From: UTCHB3 sp964431385
Lineage (GTDB): Bacteria > Bacteroidota > Ignavibacteria > Ignavibacteriales > Ignavibacteriaceae
Direction: 5' to 3'
Length of the DNA: 64,000 nucleotides
Assembly: GCA_964431385.1 (NCBI GenBank)
Contig: CAYSJM010000004.1
Location: 1-64,000 of the forward strand
The translations under genes were made by a program, and so were the position numbers. Every line of letters begins with the position of its first letter. Position 1 is the first letter of the stretch. The notes below the pieces were generated by a model that did no database searches, was not told where the DNA came from, and worked only from the letters and a program-made list of their open reading frames with translations. Below are positions 33,816 through 42,465 of this stretch, in pieces.

Positions 33816-34565
33816 ATGAGAAATAAAGTTATCGCCGGTAACTGGAAGATGAATAACGACCTTAATGGCACTATTGAGCTTATATCCGGCATCAAATCTG
33901 AACTGGCAAATAAAAATATCGATGCAAAACTTATCGTTTGTCCCCCTTTCACTTCACTTGAGACAGCAAGAGAGTTGTTAAAAGGAAGTGTAGTTGGATT
34001 GGGAGCTCAGAATATGTACTTTGAAGAGAGTGGTGCTTACACGGGTGAAATTTCAGCTTCAATGTTAAAATCGGTTGGAGTTGAGTATGTCATTCTCGGT
34101 CATTCTGAAAGAAGAACCATTTTTGGTGAGTCCGACGAAACAATAAACAAAAAAGTGAAAAAAGCTTTGTCTTCAGGTCTAAAACCAATTTTTTGTATTG
34201 GTGAGACCCATGAAGAAAGAGAAACCGGAGTAACTTTTGATGTAATTAAAAGACAAGTCGCTAAAGGTCTCGACGGTCTTTCTGCCTCAGATATGGAGAC
34301 AGTAATTGTAGCTTATGAGCCTGTTTGGGCAATTGGCACAGGGAAAGTAGCCTCACCGGCACAGGCACAGGAAGTTCATGCTTTCATAAGAAGTGAACTT
34401 GTGAAACTGTTTGGAAGTGAAACAGCTGAAGGAACAATTATTCAATATGGTGGAAGTGTGAAACCTGACAACGCAAGAGAACTACTCGGTCAACCCGATA
34501 TCGACGGTGCTTTGGTTGGCGGCGCATGCTTAAAAGCCGATTCCTTTGTTGGTATCGCTTTGTAG
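33816..34565 (+). CDS. tpiA: Triose-phosphate isomerase
   Basis: 249 residues, TIM barrel; interconverts dihydroxyacetone phosphate and glyceraldehyde 3-phosphate in glycolysis. Catalytic residues are all seen: Asn/Lys in GNWKMN at the N-terminus, His in VILGHSERR, and Glu in VAYEPVWAIGTG; the phosphate loop IIQYGGSVKPDNA and VGGACLKAD is also present. I chose ATG 33816 because GAGGAG lies 4-9 bp upstream and the consensus promoter at 33753-33783 is 5' of it; an in-frame ATG at 33771 overlaps the promoter. A hairpin terminator follows. Confidence 0.98.
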   Translation: MRNKVIAGNWKMNNDLNGTIELISGIKSELANKNIDAKLIVCPPFTSLETARELLKGSVVGLGAQNMYFEESGAYTGEISASMLKSVGVEYVILGHSERRTIFGESDETINKKVKKALSSGLKPIFCIGETHEERETGVTFDVIKRQVAKGLDGLSASDMETVIVAYEPVWAIGTGKVASPAQAQEVHAFIRSELVKLFGSETAEGTIIQYGGSVKPDNARELLGQPDIDGALVGGACLKADSFVGIAL

Positions 34566-34586
34566 TAAATCAATAACTATTTTGTT

Positions 34587-34620
34587 AAAGGGTGGTCGCT
34601 AAAACGGCTACCCTTTTTCT
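34587..34620 (+). terminator. Terminator of tpiA
   Basis: 12-bp stem (AAAGGGTGGTCG / CGGCTACCCTTT, two G-U pairs), a 6-nt loop, and T's after the stem. Confidence 0.75.
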
Positions 34621-34636
34621 ATTTTAGAGTAATTAG

Positions 34637-35767
34637 TTATTGTTCCCACCAGTAAACCACTTTCATCGAACTGCTAACGAGGCTGTTTCCACCACCGGTG
34701 CCGGCGTTTGTCGCATTTCTTATAGCCTCACTCGAATATAGTATTTCGCCTGAACCATTACCTATGCAGTTACCTGCAGAAGGAAGTGGTGACATACTTA
34801 TAACTGCCCCGATTATTGTGTTATGGATGTGGATAATATCGTCAGCGATTAAAACACCTTTAAAAGTACCACTGTTTACATTCTTCATTTCCGCGTTTAA
34901 TGCGGTGTTGTGAACGACAAGTATTCCACTTCCATCAATGTTCGCCGGTGACCATGAACCCCCTGAAGGGAGTTCCACATAGGTAACACCTTTTAATGGA
35001 TAAGTTAGAAGTGCCGGATTTGTAACATACTGACTTCCACCGACACCGCTCATTGCCATGGCTTTAAGTTTACCCTCCGTGTAACCATTCGAGGGACCCC
35101 CCATAATACTGTCGGGGGATGTAGGGTACCCACCCGGATAAGTTTGCAGAGTGGCAATAGTATTCACATTAGCAGGCTTTGAAGGGGAATAATCAATTCC
35201 GCCTTTTGTTCCCCCTATATCGGATGATCCACTTTGATTGAGAGTGGAAGTGGTATAAACTCCGAGCGTTCCGCTATTTGGAATAAGTACACCGGCAAGG
35301 TTATGGTCACGACCGTCAACTTGAAGTGAACCGAGTGTTTGTATTGAATTATTCGCAGAAATAGCTCCCTTGATGGCAGGGGGTAGAATCGTGGTGATGG
35401 AGGCATTTCTGTCAACAAAACAGGCAGCGGTATAATTTTTTTGATTTGAAGTGTTGTAATCAGTAAAGGCAAAAGCCTCAATCTTAATCAGATTCATCGA
35501 AAAAGCGGTTGTATCCTTAAGCCTGACAGAGACTTTCCCCCCCATAACATTCATGAGTGGGAATCCTGTACGCCATGCGGTATCAACAGTAACTTTTCTT
35601 AATGCCATCTGCACCCCTGCTTCGGCGATATTTTTTACTTTACTGGCATTATAAGCACTTACAGAAGCAGTAGTAAGATCATTGCCTCTGTCCAAAATAT
35701 TGCTTACCGTGATACCGGCAATTGAAATTATACCTGCAAGTAGAATGATAATTGCTTTTCCGGGCAT
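34637..35767 (-). CDS. Pilin-like (PilX-type) surface protein, second of two paralogues
   Basis: 376 residues. The N-terminus MPGKAIIILLAGIISIAGITV is a type IV pilin-like hydrophobic helix, followed by the PilX-like NIAEAGVQMALRKV. No canonical prepilin peptidase Phe is visible after the leader, so class is tentative. The long C-terminal part is beta-rich, with repeated Ser/Gly/Asn segments and the block GGSQYVTNPALLTYPLKGVTYVELPSG shared with its neighbour at 35853. It is the last gene of a four-gene operon on the minus strand. Probably a large minor pilin displayed at a pilus or pseudopilus tip. Confidence 0.6.
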   Translation of the reverse strand: MPGKAIIILLAGIISIAGITVSNILDRGNDLTTASVSAYNASKVKNIAEAGVQMALRKVTVDTAWRTGFPLMNVMGGKVSVRLKDTTAFSMNLIKIEAFAFTDYNTSNQKNYTAACFVDRNASITTILPPAIKGAISANNSIQTLGSLQVDGRDHNLAGVLIPNSGTLGVYTTSTLNQSGSSDIGGTKGGIDYSPSKPANVNTIATLQTYPGGYPTSPDSIMGGPSNGYTEGKLKAMAMSGVGGSQYVTNPALLTYPLKGVTYVELPSGGSWSPANIDGSGILVVHNTALNAEMKNVNSGTFKGVLIADDIIHIHNTIIGAVISMSPLPSAGNCIGNGSGEILYSSEAIRNATNAGTGGGNSLVSSSMKVVYWWEQ

Positions 35768-35852
35768 AAACTTCCATTGATTCTAAAAGAAATTTGAGCT
35801 GTTAAAGATAATGATTAAAAAGATATTAAATATGAAAACTACAAAAAAACAC

Positions 35853-36983
35853 TCATTCAAACCAGTATAATATCTGTTGATTGGCAGAAAGGGCATTTAT
35901 TGAATTAGTCAGATTGATGAGGTTCATGGCATTCATGATAGCCTCCCTTGAGAAGAGAATACTTCCTGTTCCGTTGCCGATACAATCCCCACTTTGTGGA
36001 TTGTGAGAGATCGCTATTAGTGCCCCGATAATATTGGTATGAATTCTAACTACTTCATCTGACATAAAGATTCCGGCAAAAACGCCTGAATTAATATTTG
36101 TAATTGTTGCATTTACAGCAGAATTATGAATAACAAGTATGCCTGTGCCATCAATATTTGCAGATTGCCATTTTGTACCGGAAGGAAGTTCAACATAAGT
36201 TACACCTCTTAAGGGGTAAGTAAGATTCACAGGATTTGTTACATACTGGCTTCCACCCAGACCGGCGAGAGCGATTGATTTCAAAGTTCCTTCCGGATAT
36301 CCGTTCGCAGGTCCACCAAGCAAACTATCAGGAGAACTTGGGTAGCCACCCGGGTAAACTTGGTTATATGATACTATAGAACCATCCGCAGGTTTTGAGG
36401 GGGCAATGTCTGTTCCACCCGAATTGGTACCTCCAATAGTTGAAGATCCACTCTGAAAGAGACCTCCTGTTGTCCAAATGCCAAGACTTCCAGTCCCTGA
36501 GAGAAGACCTCCGCTAACATTGTGGTCTCTGCCATCAACATTCATATCACCAAGAGTTGTGATAGTGCTATTGGTAGTAGCTGCACCTCTAATAGTTGGT
36601 GGAAACATAGTGAGTCTTCTAAATCTGTTAAAATAGCAGGTGGCGATCCACGATTTTTCGGCGGATGAACCTGCACCAATTTTGGCTGTAGAGACCACCT
36701 TTACAACATTAAGAGTATCGAAGAGGGTATCTTTAAGTCTGACATTGATTGTACCGCCAAACAGTTTAAGATTCTGATATCCTGTTCTCCAGGCAGTATC
36801 CTTGATCATCTGCCTGACAGCCATTTGGGCACCAGCCTCTGCTATATTCTTTACCTGAACATTGCTGAAAGAATCAGTGGTTGATTCGTTCATTTTTCTG
36901 CCGGCGTCAAAGATGTTCAAATAAGTAATCCCGGCGATGCTGATAATACCAGCAAGCAAAATGATTAAAGCTTTTCCGGGCAT
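35853..36983 (-). CDS. Pilin-like (PilX-type) surface protein, first of two paralogues
   Basis: 376 residues, same length as the next gene and clearly duplicated from a common ancestor: identical MPGKALIILLAGIISIAGIT start, the same KNIAEAGAQMAVRQM segment, and shared blocks TIRGAATTNSTITTLGDMNVDGRDHN, PADGS, YPGGYPSSPDSLLGGPANGYPEG and VTYVELPSGTKWQSANIDGTGILVIHN. It begins 3 bp after the stop of the PilW-like gene, so it is in the same operon. Likely a membrane-anchored or pilus-borne surface protein. The tandem pair may have split functions such as adhesion. Confidence 0.6.
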   Translation of the reverse strand: MPGKALIILLAGIISIAGITYLNIFDAGRKMNESTTDSFSNVQVKNIAEAGAQMAVRQMIKDTAWRTGYQNLKLFGGTINVRLKDTLFDTLNVVKVVSTAKIGAGSSAEKSWIATCYFNRFRRLTMFPPTIRGAATTNSTITTLGDMNVDGRDHNVSGGLLSGTGSLGIWTTGGLFQSGSSTIGGTNSGGTDIAPSKPADGSIVSYNQVYPGGYPSSPDSLLGGPANGYPEGTLKSIALAGLGGSQYVTNPVNLTYPLRGVTYVELPSGTKWQSANIDGTGILVIHNSAVNATITNINSGVFAGIFMSDEVVRIHTNIIGALIAISHNPQSGDCIGNGTGSILFSREAIMNAMNLINLTNSINALSANQQILYWFE

Positions 36984-36986
36984 GGG

Positions 36987-37541
36987 TTATCTCAGATTTC
37001 TTGGTTTATACATTTTTTCCCAGTTGGAATATGACCATTGGTTGTCATATTTCACAGGGCTCATAATTGAAACAGTAACTTTGAAAGATCTTATTTTTGA
37101 TTTCCAGGTGGTTTCAACCCCGAGGCTGTCGTAGTACCTGAAACGCAAATCGGTAATTCCCCAATTATTAGAGACGGCTGTGTTATTGTTAATTTTTCTG
37201 TAAAGTGGTTTATCGTTCGGGTTTTCTGTTGATGCAAGTTCAGAAGTTGTTCCGAGATAATAAGTGATTGAATCAGCAGTTCCGTTATTGTCGTAATCAG
37301 TTCTGAAACTGAAGTAAGTTGGACTTGCGACCCGGATTTTTATGGAATCTGTTATTCTATATCCCATATTTTTGAAATCATATTGAAAAACTTCAGTAAG
37401 TGCAACCATATTTTGTTGTGTATTGGTATTCATATACTGCTGTGACGCTGTTGTCGAGAGGTTATTATTCACCGTCATCAGCATCAAAGTTATAAAAGCA
37501 GAGATCAGAGTTGCACCGATCAGGTCTAACATCGCTGTCAT
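36987..37541 (-). CDS. PilW/GspJ-like minor pilin
   Basis: 184 residues from ATG 37541. The N-terminal helix (MLDLIGATLISAFITLMLMTVNN) lies close to the start as in minor pilins, and the following segment (TTASQQYMNTNTQQNMVALTEVFQYDFKNMGYRI) is typical of PilW/GspJ proteins, which prime pilus or type II secretion pseudopilus assembly. ATG 37541 starts 1 bp after the upstream gene's TGA. The remaining ~120 residues are a beta domain with an ITYYLGTTSEL segment. Family assignment is by pattern. Confidence 0.6.
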   Translation of the reverse strand: MTAMLDLIGATLISAFITLMLMTVNNNLSTTASQQYMNTNTQQNMVALTEVFQYDFKNMGYRITDSIKIRVASPTYFSFRTDYDNNGTADSITYYLGTTSELASTENPNDKPLYRKINNNTAVSNNWGITDLRFRYYDSLGVETTWKSKIRSFKVTVSIMSPVKYDNQWSYSNWEKMYKPRNLR

Positions 37542-37542
37542 A

Positions 37543-38049
37543 TCAGTATATAAACAGGTATTCCAGAACAATTGAATTTGAAAGATATGGACTGCTTACA
37601 GTTACAGTCATCTTCTTGGCAAAAGTTCTTACGGTTTTAGTCGAATCTGGCCATGTTTCGCTTACATAACCGATCCTTGAAGTAATTGAATATTTATCAG
37701 CCCGTGGAGTATTCACCATCCGGGTGTAGTTGTTATAATCATCAAAGTCATCGAAATAGGTTAGACTCCTGAAATTGCCAGTCCATGATGAGTCGGGTGA
37801 AGTATATGACTCACCTGTTTCTCTACCAAGAGAATTAGGAGCGGTAAGATCGCCGACTGCCTTTAAAGTACCTGCGACTGCAGATTCGTCAAATTTTTTC
37901 CCTTTTGCTTCATCAATTAGTGACTGACCAAGACCTATCGCAGAAATATAGAACTCGTTAGAAACAGCAATGTCCGACTGAGTCAGAATAATACTGTTCG
38001 TAGAGAGGAGAAAAATTCCAAAAAGGACGAGACCACCGAGCGTGATCAT
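37543..38049 (-). CDS. Pilin-like membrane protein heading the operon
   Basis: 168 residues if started at ATG 38049, which places the hydrophobic helix (MITLGGLVLFGIFLLSTNSII) at the N-terminus as in pilins. The frame is open further back to a TTG at 38121, but no ribosome-binding site supports it. The following AVSNEFYISAIGLGQSLIDEAKGKKFDE resembles PilV/GspI-type proteins. The rest is a Thr/Asp/Tyr-rich beta domain. It heads the four-gene set with 1-, 3- and 85-bp spacings. A weak promoter (CTTG, 20 bp, TACATTCA) may lie at 38141-38110. Confidence 0.5.
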   Translation of the reverse strand: MITLGGLVLFGIFLLSTNSIILTQSDIAVSNEFYISAIGLGQSLIDEAKGKKFDESAVAGTLKAVGDLTAPNSLGRETGESYTSPDSSWTGNFRSLTYFDDFDDYNNYTRMVNTPRADKYSITSRIGYVSETWPDSTKTVRTFAKKMTVTVSSPYLSNSIVLEYLFIY

Positions 38050-38192
38050 GGTATTTGGAGCCACTTCGAAACAACTTTCTTGGTTGGAAAAATAAAACTT
38101 TACCGCATATGAATGTAACAACTTGAAATGAATTAATCAAGTGATTCACGGCACTTTGATGAACGATTGCAGAATAAAATCAGAAAAAAATG

Positions 38193-38678
38193 TCAGATGA
38201 AAATTTGCATGGTGTGCAAGAATTCTTCTTTACCAATTCCTTTGTTATTTGCTTCAACGAGCTGTATGTAGAATGTTTTTAATTTGATGGCGGGGATTCC
38301 GAAAAGGAAGCTTATTTTTGAGATTATTGCGATTTCTTCGATGGTAACTTTTCCATCAGCCAGCATCAATTTTAACAGGTCATAAATGAGGGACAATTTA
38401 TCTAATTTGCGTTCGGGGATAATTACATGGAGGAATTTTTGAGGTGATTTTAAGATCTCATCTATCTCATATTGTGAGAAACCGAGTAATTCGCCTGATT
38501 CTTTTATTATGTGCCATTCCGATTCATGAATTTCCATGTCACCGGCGGCGAGAAAAACCATAACAGAGAGTTTGTTTAGTTTCTCTTTATATCCCGTCTC
38601 TCCATTTGATGGAGGTTTTTCCGGCATCGGTTTAACACCGTTAGCAGGTGGGATATTTTTTTTATTTAGTTTATCCAA
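38193..38678 (-). CDS. TerB-like helical protein
   Basis: 161 residues. A disordered Pro-rich start (PPANGVKPMPEKPPSNG) is followed by a TerB-like all-helical domain: LSVMVFLAAGDMEIHESEWHII and LLKLMLADGKVTIEEIAIISKISFLFGI, where acidic residues in the helix turns bind metal in TerB proteins. TerB/DUF533-type domains are linked to tellurite resistance and membrane stress, but stand-alone copies have no proven role. The start overlaps the end of the upstream DUF454 gene by 13 bp. A second TerB-like gene occurs at 62361. Confidence 0.65.
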   Translation of the reverse strand: MDKLNKKNIPPANGVKPMPEKPPSNGETGYKEKLNKLSVMVFLAAGDMEIHESEWHIIKESGELLGFSQYEIDEILKSPQKFLHVIIPERKLDKLSLIYDLLKLMLADGKVTIEEIAIISKISFLFGIPAIKLKTFYIQLVEANNKGIGKEEFLHTMQIFI

Positions 38679-38986
38679 AATGTGAATGCAGCCGAGATGG
38701 TTAAAGAAACAACGATTATTCCAACTGTGATGATTTTTGCACGAAGAGGCATCTTACCACCACTGTGATAGTAGTGAATATACTTCCCCACATACCTGTT
38801 ATGGAGTATTAAATTATGGAATTTTTCTGAACTTCTTGCAAAAAAAATCGATGCAAGTATAAGAAAAATGGTCCCGGGCATAAGGGGAACAATAAAGCCA
38901 ATGATTCCGAGAACCATAAAAGTAAAACCAAGACCAAAAAGAAAATATCTTTTTATCTTGTTGTCTTCAATATTTATTCTGCTCAT
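38666..38986 (-). CDS. Inner-membrane protein of the YbaN/DUF454 family
   Basis: 106 residues with two or three membrane segments. The family block PLMPGTIFLILASIFFARSSEKFH and LILHNRYVGKYIHYYHS is clear. DUF454 proteins are small inner-membrane proteins of unknown function. It overlaps the TerB-like gene by 13 bp, which implies coupled translation and perhaps a joint role at the membrane. Confidence 0.85.
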   Translation of the reverse strand: MSRINIEDNKIKRYFLFGLGFTFMVLGIIGFIVPLMPGTIFLILASIFFARSSEKFHNLILHNRYVGKYIHYYHSGGKMPLRAKIITVGIIVVSLTISAAFTFWIN

Positions 38987-39035
38987 TCAATCTCTTTTTA
39001 TTGAATAAATAAAGTGTTATGGAAGAAAGTTCATT

Positions 39036-39386
39036 TTAGAGTTGAGAATCTCTTTCGATCGTCCACTGTTTTATAGAATCAGAGAGACCGGAGATATCGA
39101 GAATTTGTTGAACCTGAGGCGAGATGTTAATAAAAGAGACCATATCCATGAAGTGTAGCCCCACTTCAGGACTTTTTGCCATCGCTGCTCTAAACAGCAG
39201 CAGGAAGGCTCTTATTCCGGCAGAAGAAACATAGTCAACCTTATCGAGATCGATTACAATTGGAGCTCTATAGTCGCGGATGAAGGGCTCCACAGTATTG
39301 CGAAATTCTTCTACTGCGACAGCATTAAGGGAACCTTCGCAAAGGATAAAGAATTTATTATCTTCTGCATTTATCGTAAAGTACAT
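39036..39386 (-). CDS. STAS-domain anti-sigma factor antagonist
   Basis: 116 residues, one STAS domain. The phosphorylation-site segment VDYVSSAGIRAFLLLFRAA and the leading VIDLDKVDY strand match SpoIIAA/RsbV-type antagonists, which release sigma factor or other partners by binding a kinase/anti-sigma when dephosphorylated. No cognate anti-sigma kinase or PP2C phosphatase gene is adjacent in this window. It is divergent from the META lipoprotein gene. The C-terminus (SDSIKQWTIERDSQL) is short. Confidence 0.88.
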   Translation of the reverse strand: MYFTINAEDNKFFILCEGSLNAVAVEEFRNTVEPFIRDYRAPIVIDLDKVDYVSSAGIRAFLLLFRAAMAKSPEVGLHFMDMVSFINISPQVQQILDISGLSDSIKQWTIERDSQL

Positions 39387-39566
39387 TGAAAATCTCCGGA
39401 AAGAGTTAAATTGAAAGTGTCAATATATGAAGTTTCTTTTTTTTATTAAATGAAAAGTTTTGAGAAGTTACTCCAGAATTGAAAAACCCGGTCGGTCGGG
39501 AACAAGCTGAACCAAAATTCAGTAAAATCTTTGTCAACTTTTTTTGAAAAAATCTTTAGGAATAAA

Positions 39567-39995
39567 ATGGAAAAGACAATAAAATTTATAGCCCCTGCAC
39601 TTCTTCTTTTTTTGTTTGCAGGATGTTCAGTTTTAAAACTCTCAGACAGTGGAGTGTTATACAGTAATGCTTGGAAACTTGCTAAGATAAATGGACAAAA
39701 TGTTGTAAAACCTGCCGGTGCAAACGATGTAACCCTGGCAGTTGTTGCCGGAGTGAACACTTTTGGCGGTAATTCAACTTGTAACCAGTATTTTGGTTCC
39801 GTAGCTGTTTCCAACGATAAAATAACTTTCTCAGATCTTGGATCTACAAAAATGGCTTGTGATGATATGAATCTGGAAATCAATTATTTTCAAGCAATTA
39901 AAAAAGTGGATAGATTTGCGGTTAATAATGGTGTATTATATCTCTATTCGGGGTCGCAAGTGGTTCTCGAATATCAGGCAACAAGCATAAAATAA
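39567..39995 (+). CDS. META-domain lipoprotein (HslJ-like)
   Basis: 142 residues from ATG 39567 (AGGAA just upstream); an in-frame start 12 codons earlier would spoil the signal peptide. The lipobox LFAGC places the protein as a lipoprotein. The META domain follows: NAWKLAKINGQNV, FGGNSTCNQYFGS and ITFSDLGSTKMACDD, whose two cysteines are the usual pair. META/HslJ proteins are small envelope proteins linked to heat-shock or novobiocin phenotypes; the exact function is unknown. Confidence 0.88.
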   Translation: MEKTIKFIAPALLLFLFAGCSVLKLSDSGVLYSNAWKLAKINGQNVVKPAGANDVTLAVVAGVNTFGGNSTCNQYFGSVAVSNDKITFSDLGSTKMACDDMNLEINYFQAIKKVDRFAVNNGVLYLYSGSQVVLEYQATSIK

Positions 39996-40083
39996 ATTTG
40001 CAAAATAAATGCCTTTATTTCGGTCAAAAAATGAGTTACATTAAAAGTTAGTTTTTTTATTTTTTTCCGGAAAAATTCATCTC

Positions 40084-40638
40084 ATGCTTGAACCATTCAT
40101 AATTCGCACAGAAAATTTAGATCTCGTCAATTCAAAAGCCCGCCATATAGAGCTTTTAAAAGAAGATGAATCACTTTTTGAAAAGGAATTCGGCTTAAAA
40201 GTCGAGAAGGGGTATCTGGAGTTTCCAGAAGCTCTCGAGTTCATCTACAGTTTACTTGCTCACGGACCCGGTTTTGGCGAATGGGGTTTTTACCTTTTTG
40301 TTCACCGGAAAGATAAAGCTTTGATAGGTGCAGGTGGATTTAAGGGTAAACCGAACAACGGTGTTGTTGAGATCGGTTACGGGACAGCAGAAAAATATCG
40401 TGGAAAAGGTTATGCAACAGAAGCCGCAAAAGCTTTTATGCATTTTTCCTTTAAAGATTCTTCGATTATCAAGGTTATTGCACACACCAGACCCGAACCA
40501 AATGCATCGAACCATATCCTCTCAAAACTTAAATTTATCAGATCAGATGATTATGTTGATCCTGTTGACGGACTTGTTTGGAGATATGAGATGACCCGAA
40601 GCATGTATTTCCAGCTCAAGAGAGCCGGAGAAATATAA
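40084..40638 (+). CDS. GNAT-family N-acetyltransferase
   Basis: 184 residues. The acetyl-CoA binding motif A is VEIGYGTAEKYRGKGYATEAAKAF (RGKGY = R/QxxGxG/A), with motif B in KVIAHTRPEPNASNHILSKLKF. The layout fits the RimJ/RimL-type GNATs that acetylate protein N-termini or small amines; the substrate is unknown. The start is ATG 40084. A terminator of the AGGCTG family follows at 40663. Confidence 0.85.
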   Translation: MLEPFIIRTENLDLVNSKARHIELLKEDESLFEKEFGLKVEKGYLEFPEALEFIYSLLAHGPGFGEWGFYLFVHRKDKALIGAGGFKGKPNNGVVEIGYGTAEKYRGKGYATEAAKAFMHFSFKDSSIIKVIAHTRPEPNASNHILSKLKFIRSDDYVDPVDGLVWRYEMTRSMYFQLKRAGEI

Positions 40639-40662
40639 TCGGCAAAATTTATTTAATTTGCG

Positions 40663-40692
40663 AGGCTGTCTTTACCGGGCAGCCTTTCTTTT
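40663..40692 (+). terminator. Terminator of the GNAT gene
   Basis: AGGCTG...CAGCCT stem followed by TTTCTTTTTT. Same core sequence as the terminators at 3211, 45095 and 48663. Confidence 0.75.
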
Positions 40693-40722
40693 TTGTGTTC
40701 CATTTTTAACCTGACAATCACA

Positions 40723-41694
40723 ATGGATCTGTTGAACTACTACGAGTTAGAGAAGAAGTATCGGTTAGCCCAAAAATATTACGACAATAGTCAATATAAC
40801 GAAGCTTATGCACTTGCGGGTGAGATTCGCTCTGAGATTATGCAAGGGCTCGACAAAGTAAAACTCTCCCGTAATATTGCAAAAGGGGCAGGGTGGGTAG
40901 CAGCAATTCTAACAGGTGGATTTGGAGCCGAAGATCTTTTAATTGTTCCCGCAGTTAATAAGGTGATTTTATCTCTCTTTGGTGTAAACCTCGAAGGATT
41001 GATGGACCTGCTCGGGCGTGCGACTTATATGAAACTTATATGCAGCACCCTTGAACCAGGAATAATGGCTCGGGTTCCTCAAAAAGATATGTTGCGTGAT
41101 TTTCTGATTCTCTACAAGTTGAGCAATTCGCGTCGTGATGAAACCTGGATAAAAAGCGTATTTCGTTTGATAAATCCTTTTGCGGAAGAGGGGTTGCTCG
41201 GGAATGAACACCATTACGATATACCGCGTCTGTTAAGTGAATTGTATCTTGAAGCGAGTAAACTGTCTCTTGCCACAGAGCCCTATGGTGATCTGCTCGT
41301 GATTTATCTGCACGCCTTTGGTTACCGAACGAATAATCTTTACCATTTTTTGCTAATTGGCAGAGAACATTTAGTAAAAGATTACGATAATGCGAGTTCT
41401 TCGGGGTCGAGGCAATATTCATACCGGTCATCATCGGGAGGTGGTACCAATTCCTCTTCAGGCACGGGAGGAAAGTTTGTGGATCCGCTCGATAAATATT
41501 ACGGTGATATTCTTGGATTGAACGGCGACTACAGTAAGGAAAACATTAAAAAGAAATATCGGGAACGAATGAAAGAGAATCATCCTGACGCAAAATCGGG
41601 TTCAGATTCAAAAGCGGGTGAACGGGCTGAAGAGGCTTCAAAAAAAATAAATTCCGCTTATGCCTACTTCAAAAAGCGATACAATTTTAAGTAA
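40723..41694 (+). CDS. J-domain protein of unknown pathway
   Basis: 323 residues from ATG 40723; an in-frame TTG at 40693 lies too close to the terminator. The C-terminal ~70 residues are a DnaJ domain with the essential HPD (MKENHPDAKSG), preceded by a Ser/Gly-rich linker (~225-250). The N-terminal ~220 are helical, with a short hydrophobic stretch (GAGWVAAILTGGFGAEDLLIV) that may touch the membrane. J-domain proteins stimulate DnaK; the N-terminal part likely recruits a specific client. No DnaK gene is near. Its end overlaps the rhomboid gene's end by 8 bp. Confidence 0.8.
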   Translation: MDLLNYYELEKKYRLAQKYYDNSQYNEAYALAGEIRSEIMQGLDKVKLSRNIAKGAGWVAAILTGGFGAEDLLIVPAVNKVILSLFGVNLEGLMDLLGRATYMKLICSTLEPGIMARVPQKDMLRDFLILYKLSNSRRDETWIKSVFRLINPFAEEGLLGNEHHYDIPRLLSELYLEASKLSLATEPYGDLLVIYLHAFGYRTNNLYHFLLIGREHLVKDYDNASSSGSRQYSYRSSSGGGTNSSSGTGGKFVDPLDKYYGDILGLNGDYSKENIKKKYRERMKENHPDAKSGSDSKAGERAEEASKKINSAYAYFKKRYNFK

Positions 41695-42334
41695 AATAGT
41701 TGTCTTTGTAATACTTTTTAATATCTGATTCATCGTCCTCCTCTTCCTCCCACGAATACTTTTTTGGCGGGTCACATTTCCTGTAGAGCATTGCTGTAAT
41801 CATGCCTGCAATTCCACCTGAAAGATGTCCTTCCCACGAAATGCCAGAATCGACAGGCAACAAACCCATCGAGAGTGAACCTCCGTACAGAAATACAACC
41901 AGAAGTGCAAGCCCAATCGACCTTATGTCTCTTCTGACCACACCACTGAAAAAAAGGAACGATGCAAGTCCGTAAACTATGGTCGAGGCACCGATATGGA
42001 TAGCTGATCTGCCTATAACCCAAAGGATGGTTCCGCTTAATATATACATCAAAGGGATTGCTTTTCGGGAGCCAACGGGATAAAAGAAGAGTACCAAAAA
42101 ACCGAGAACAAACAAGGGGGGAGTGTTCGACATTAGATGTTTGAAGTCGCCATGTATCAAAGGAGAGAGGACAATTCCAAGAAGGTGGTCGGTATCTCGC
42201 GGCGTTATTCCGAGCCAGGTAAGCGAAAAACCTGTAAAATACTCGGTAAACTTGATTACCCAAAGGATAGCGATAAAGAGAGAGGGAATAGTGATTGCGT
42301 AACTGATCCTGTCCCAGATGACCTGAAGATTCAG
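41687..42334 (-). CDS. Rhomboid-family intramembrane serine protease with non-AUG start
   Basis: ~215 residues, six membrane helices. Catalytic Ser in IGASTIVYG and His in SWEGHLSGG form the dyad; HGDFKHLMSN is the conserved second-helix motif. Reading upstream of the first Met the frame stays open with rhomboid-like sequence (SYAITIPSLFIAILWVIKF...GITPRDTDHLLGIVLSPLIHG), so the true start must be early. No ATG, GTG or TTG fits. GAGGAG at 42345-42340 has 5-bp spacing to CTG 42334 (ATT 42337 is closer), so a CTG or ATT start is proposed. An acidic tail (EEEEDDESD) ends the protein. Confidence 0.82.
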   Translation of the reverse strand: MNLQVIWDRISYAITIPSLFIAILWVIKFTEYFTGFSLTWLGITPRDTDHLLGIVLSPLIHGDFKHLMSNTPPLFVLGFLVLFFYPVGSRKAIPLMYILSGTILWVIGRSAIHIGASTIVYGLASFLFFSGVVRRDIRSIGLALLVVFLYGGSLSMGLLPVDSGISWEGHLSGGIAGMITAMLYRKCDPPKKYSWEEEEDDESDIKKYYKDNYFT

Positions 42335-42430
42335 AATATCTCCTCGCGATGAAGAATTAAAAAAAATGGTTAAATAGATTCAGAATCAAATAAATCCGTT
42401 TTTAAATGTTCCGGAAAATTCGAGAACAAT

Positions 42431-42461
42431 TTTGCAATATAAAATATTTTGAGTAATTTTG
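42431..42461 (+). promoter_or_regulatory. Bacteroidetes-type promoter of tRNA-Lys
   Basis: TTTG (42431-42434), 19 bp, TAATTTTG (42454-42461), a perfect consensus. The tRNA 5' end (42466) lies 5 bp after it, so transcription should start at or next to the mature 5' end. Confidence 0.8.
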
Positions 42462-42465
42462 CGGT

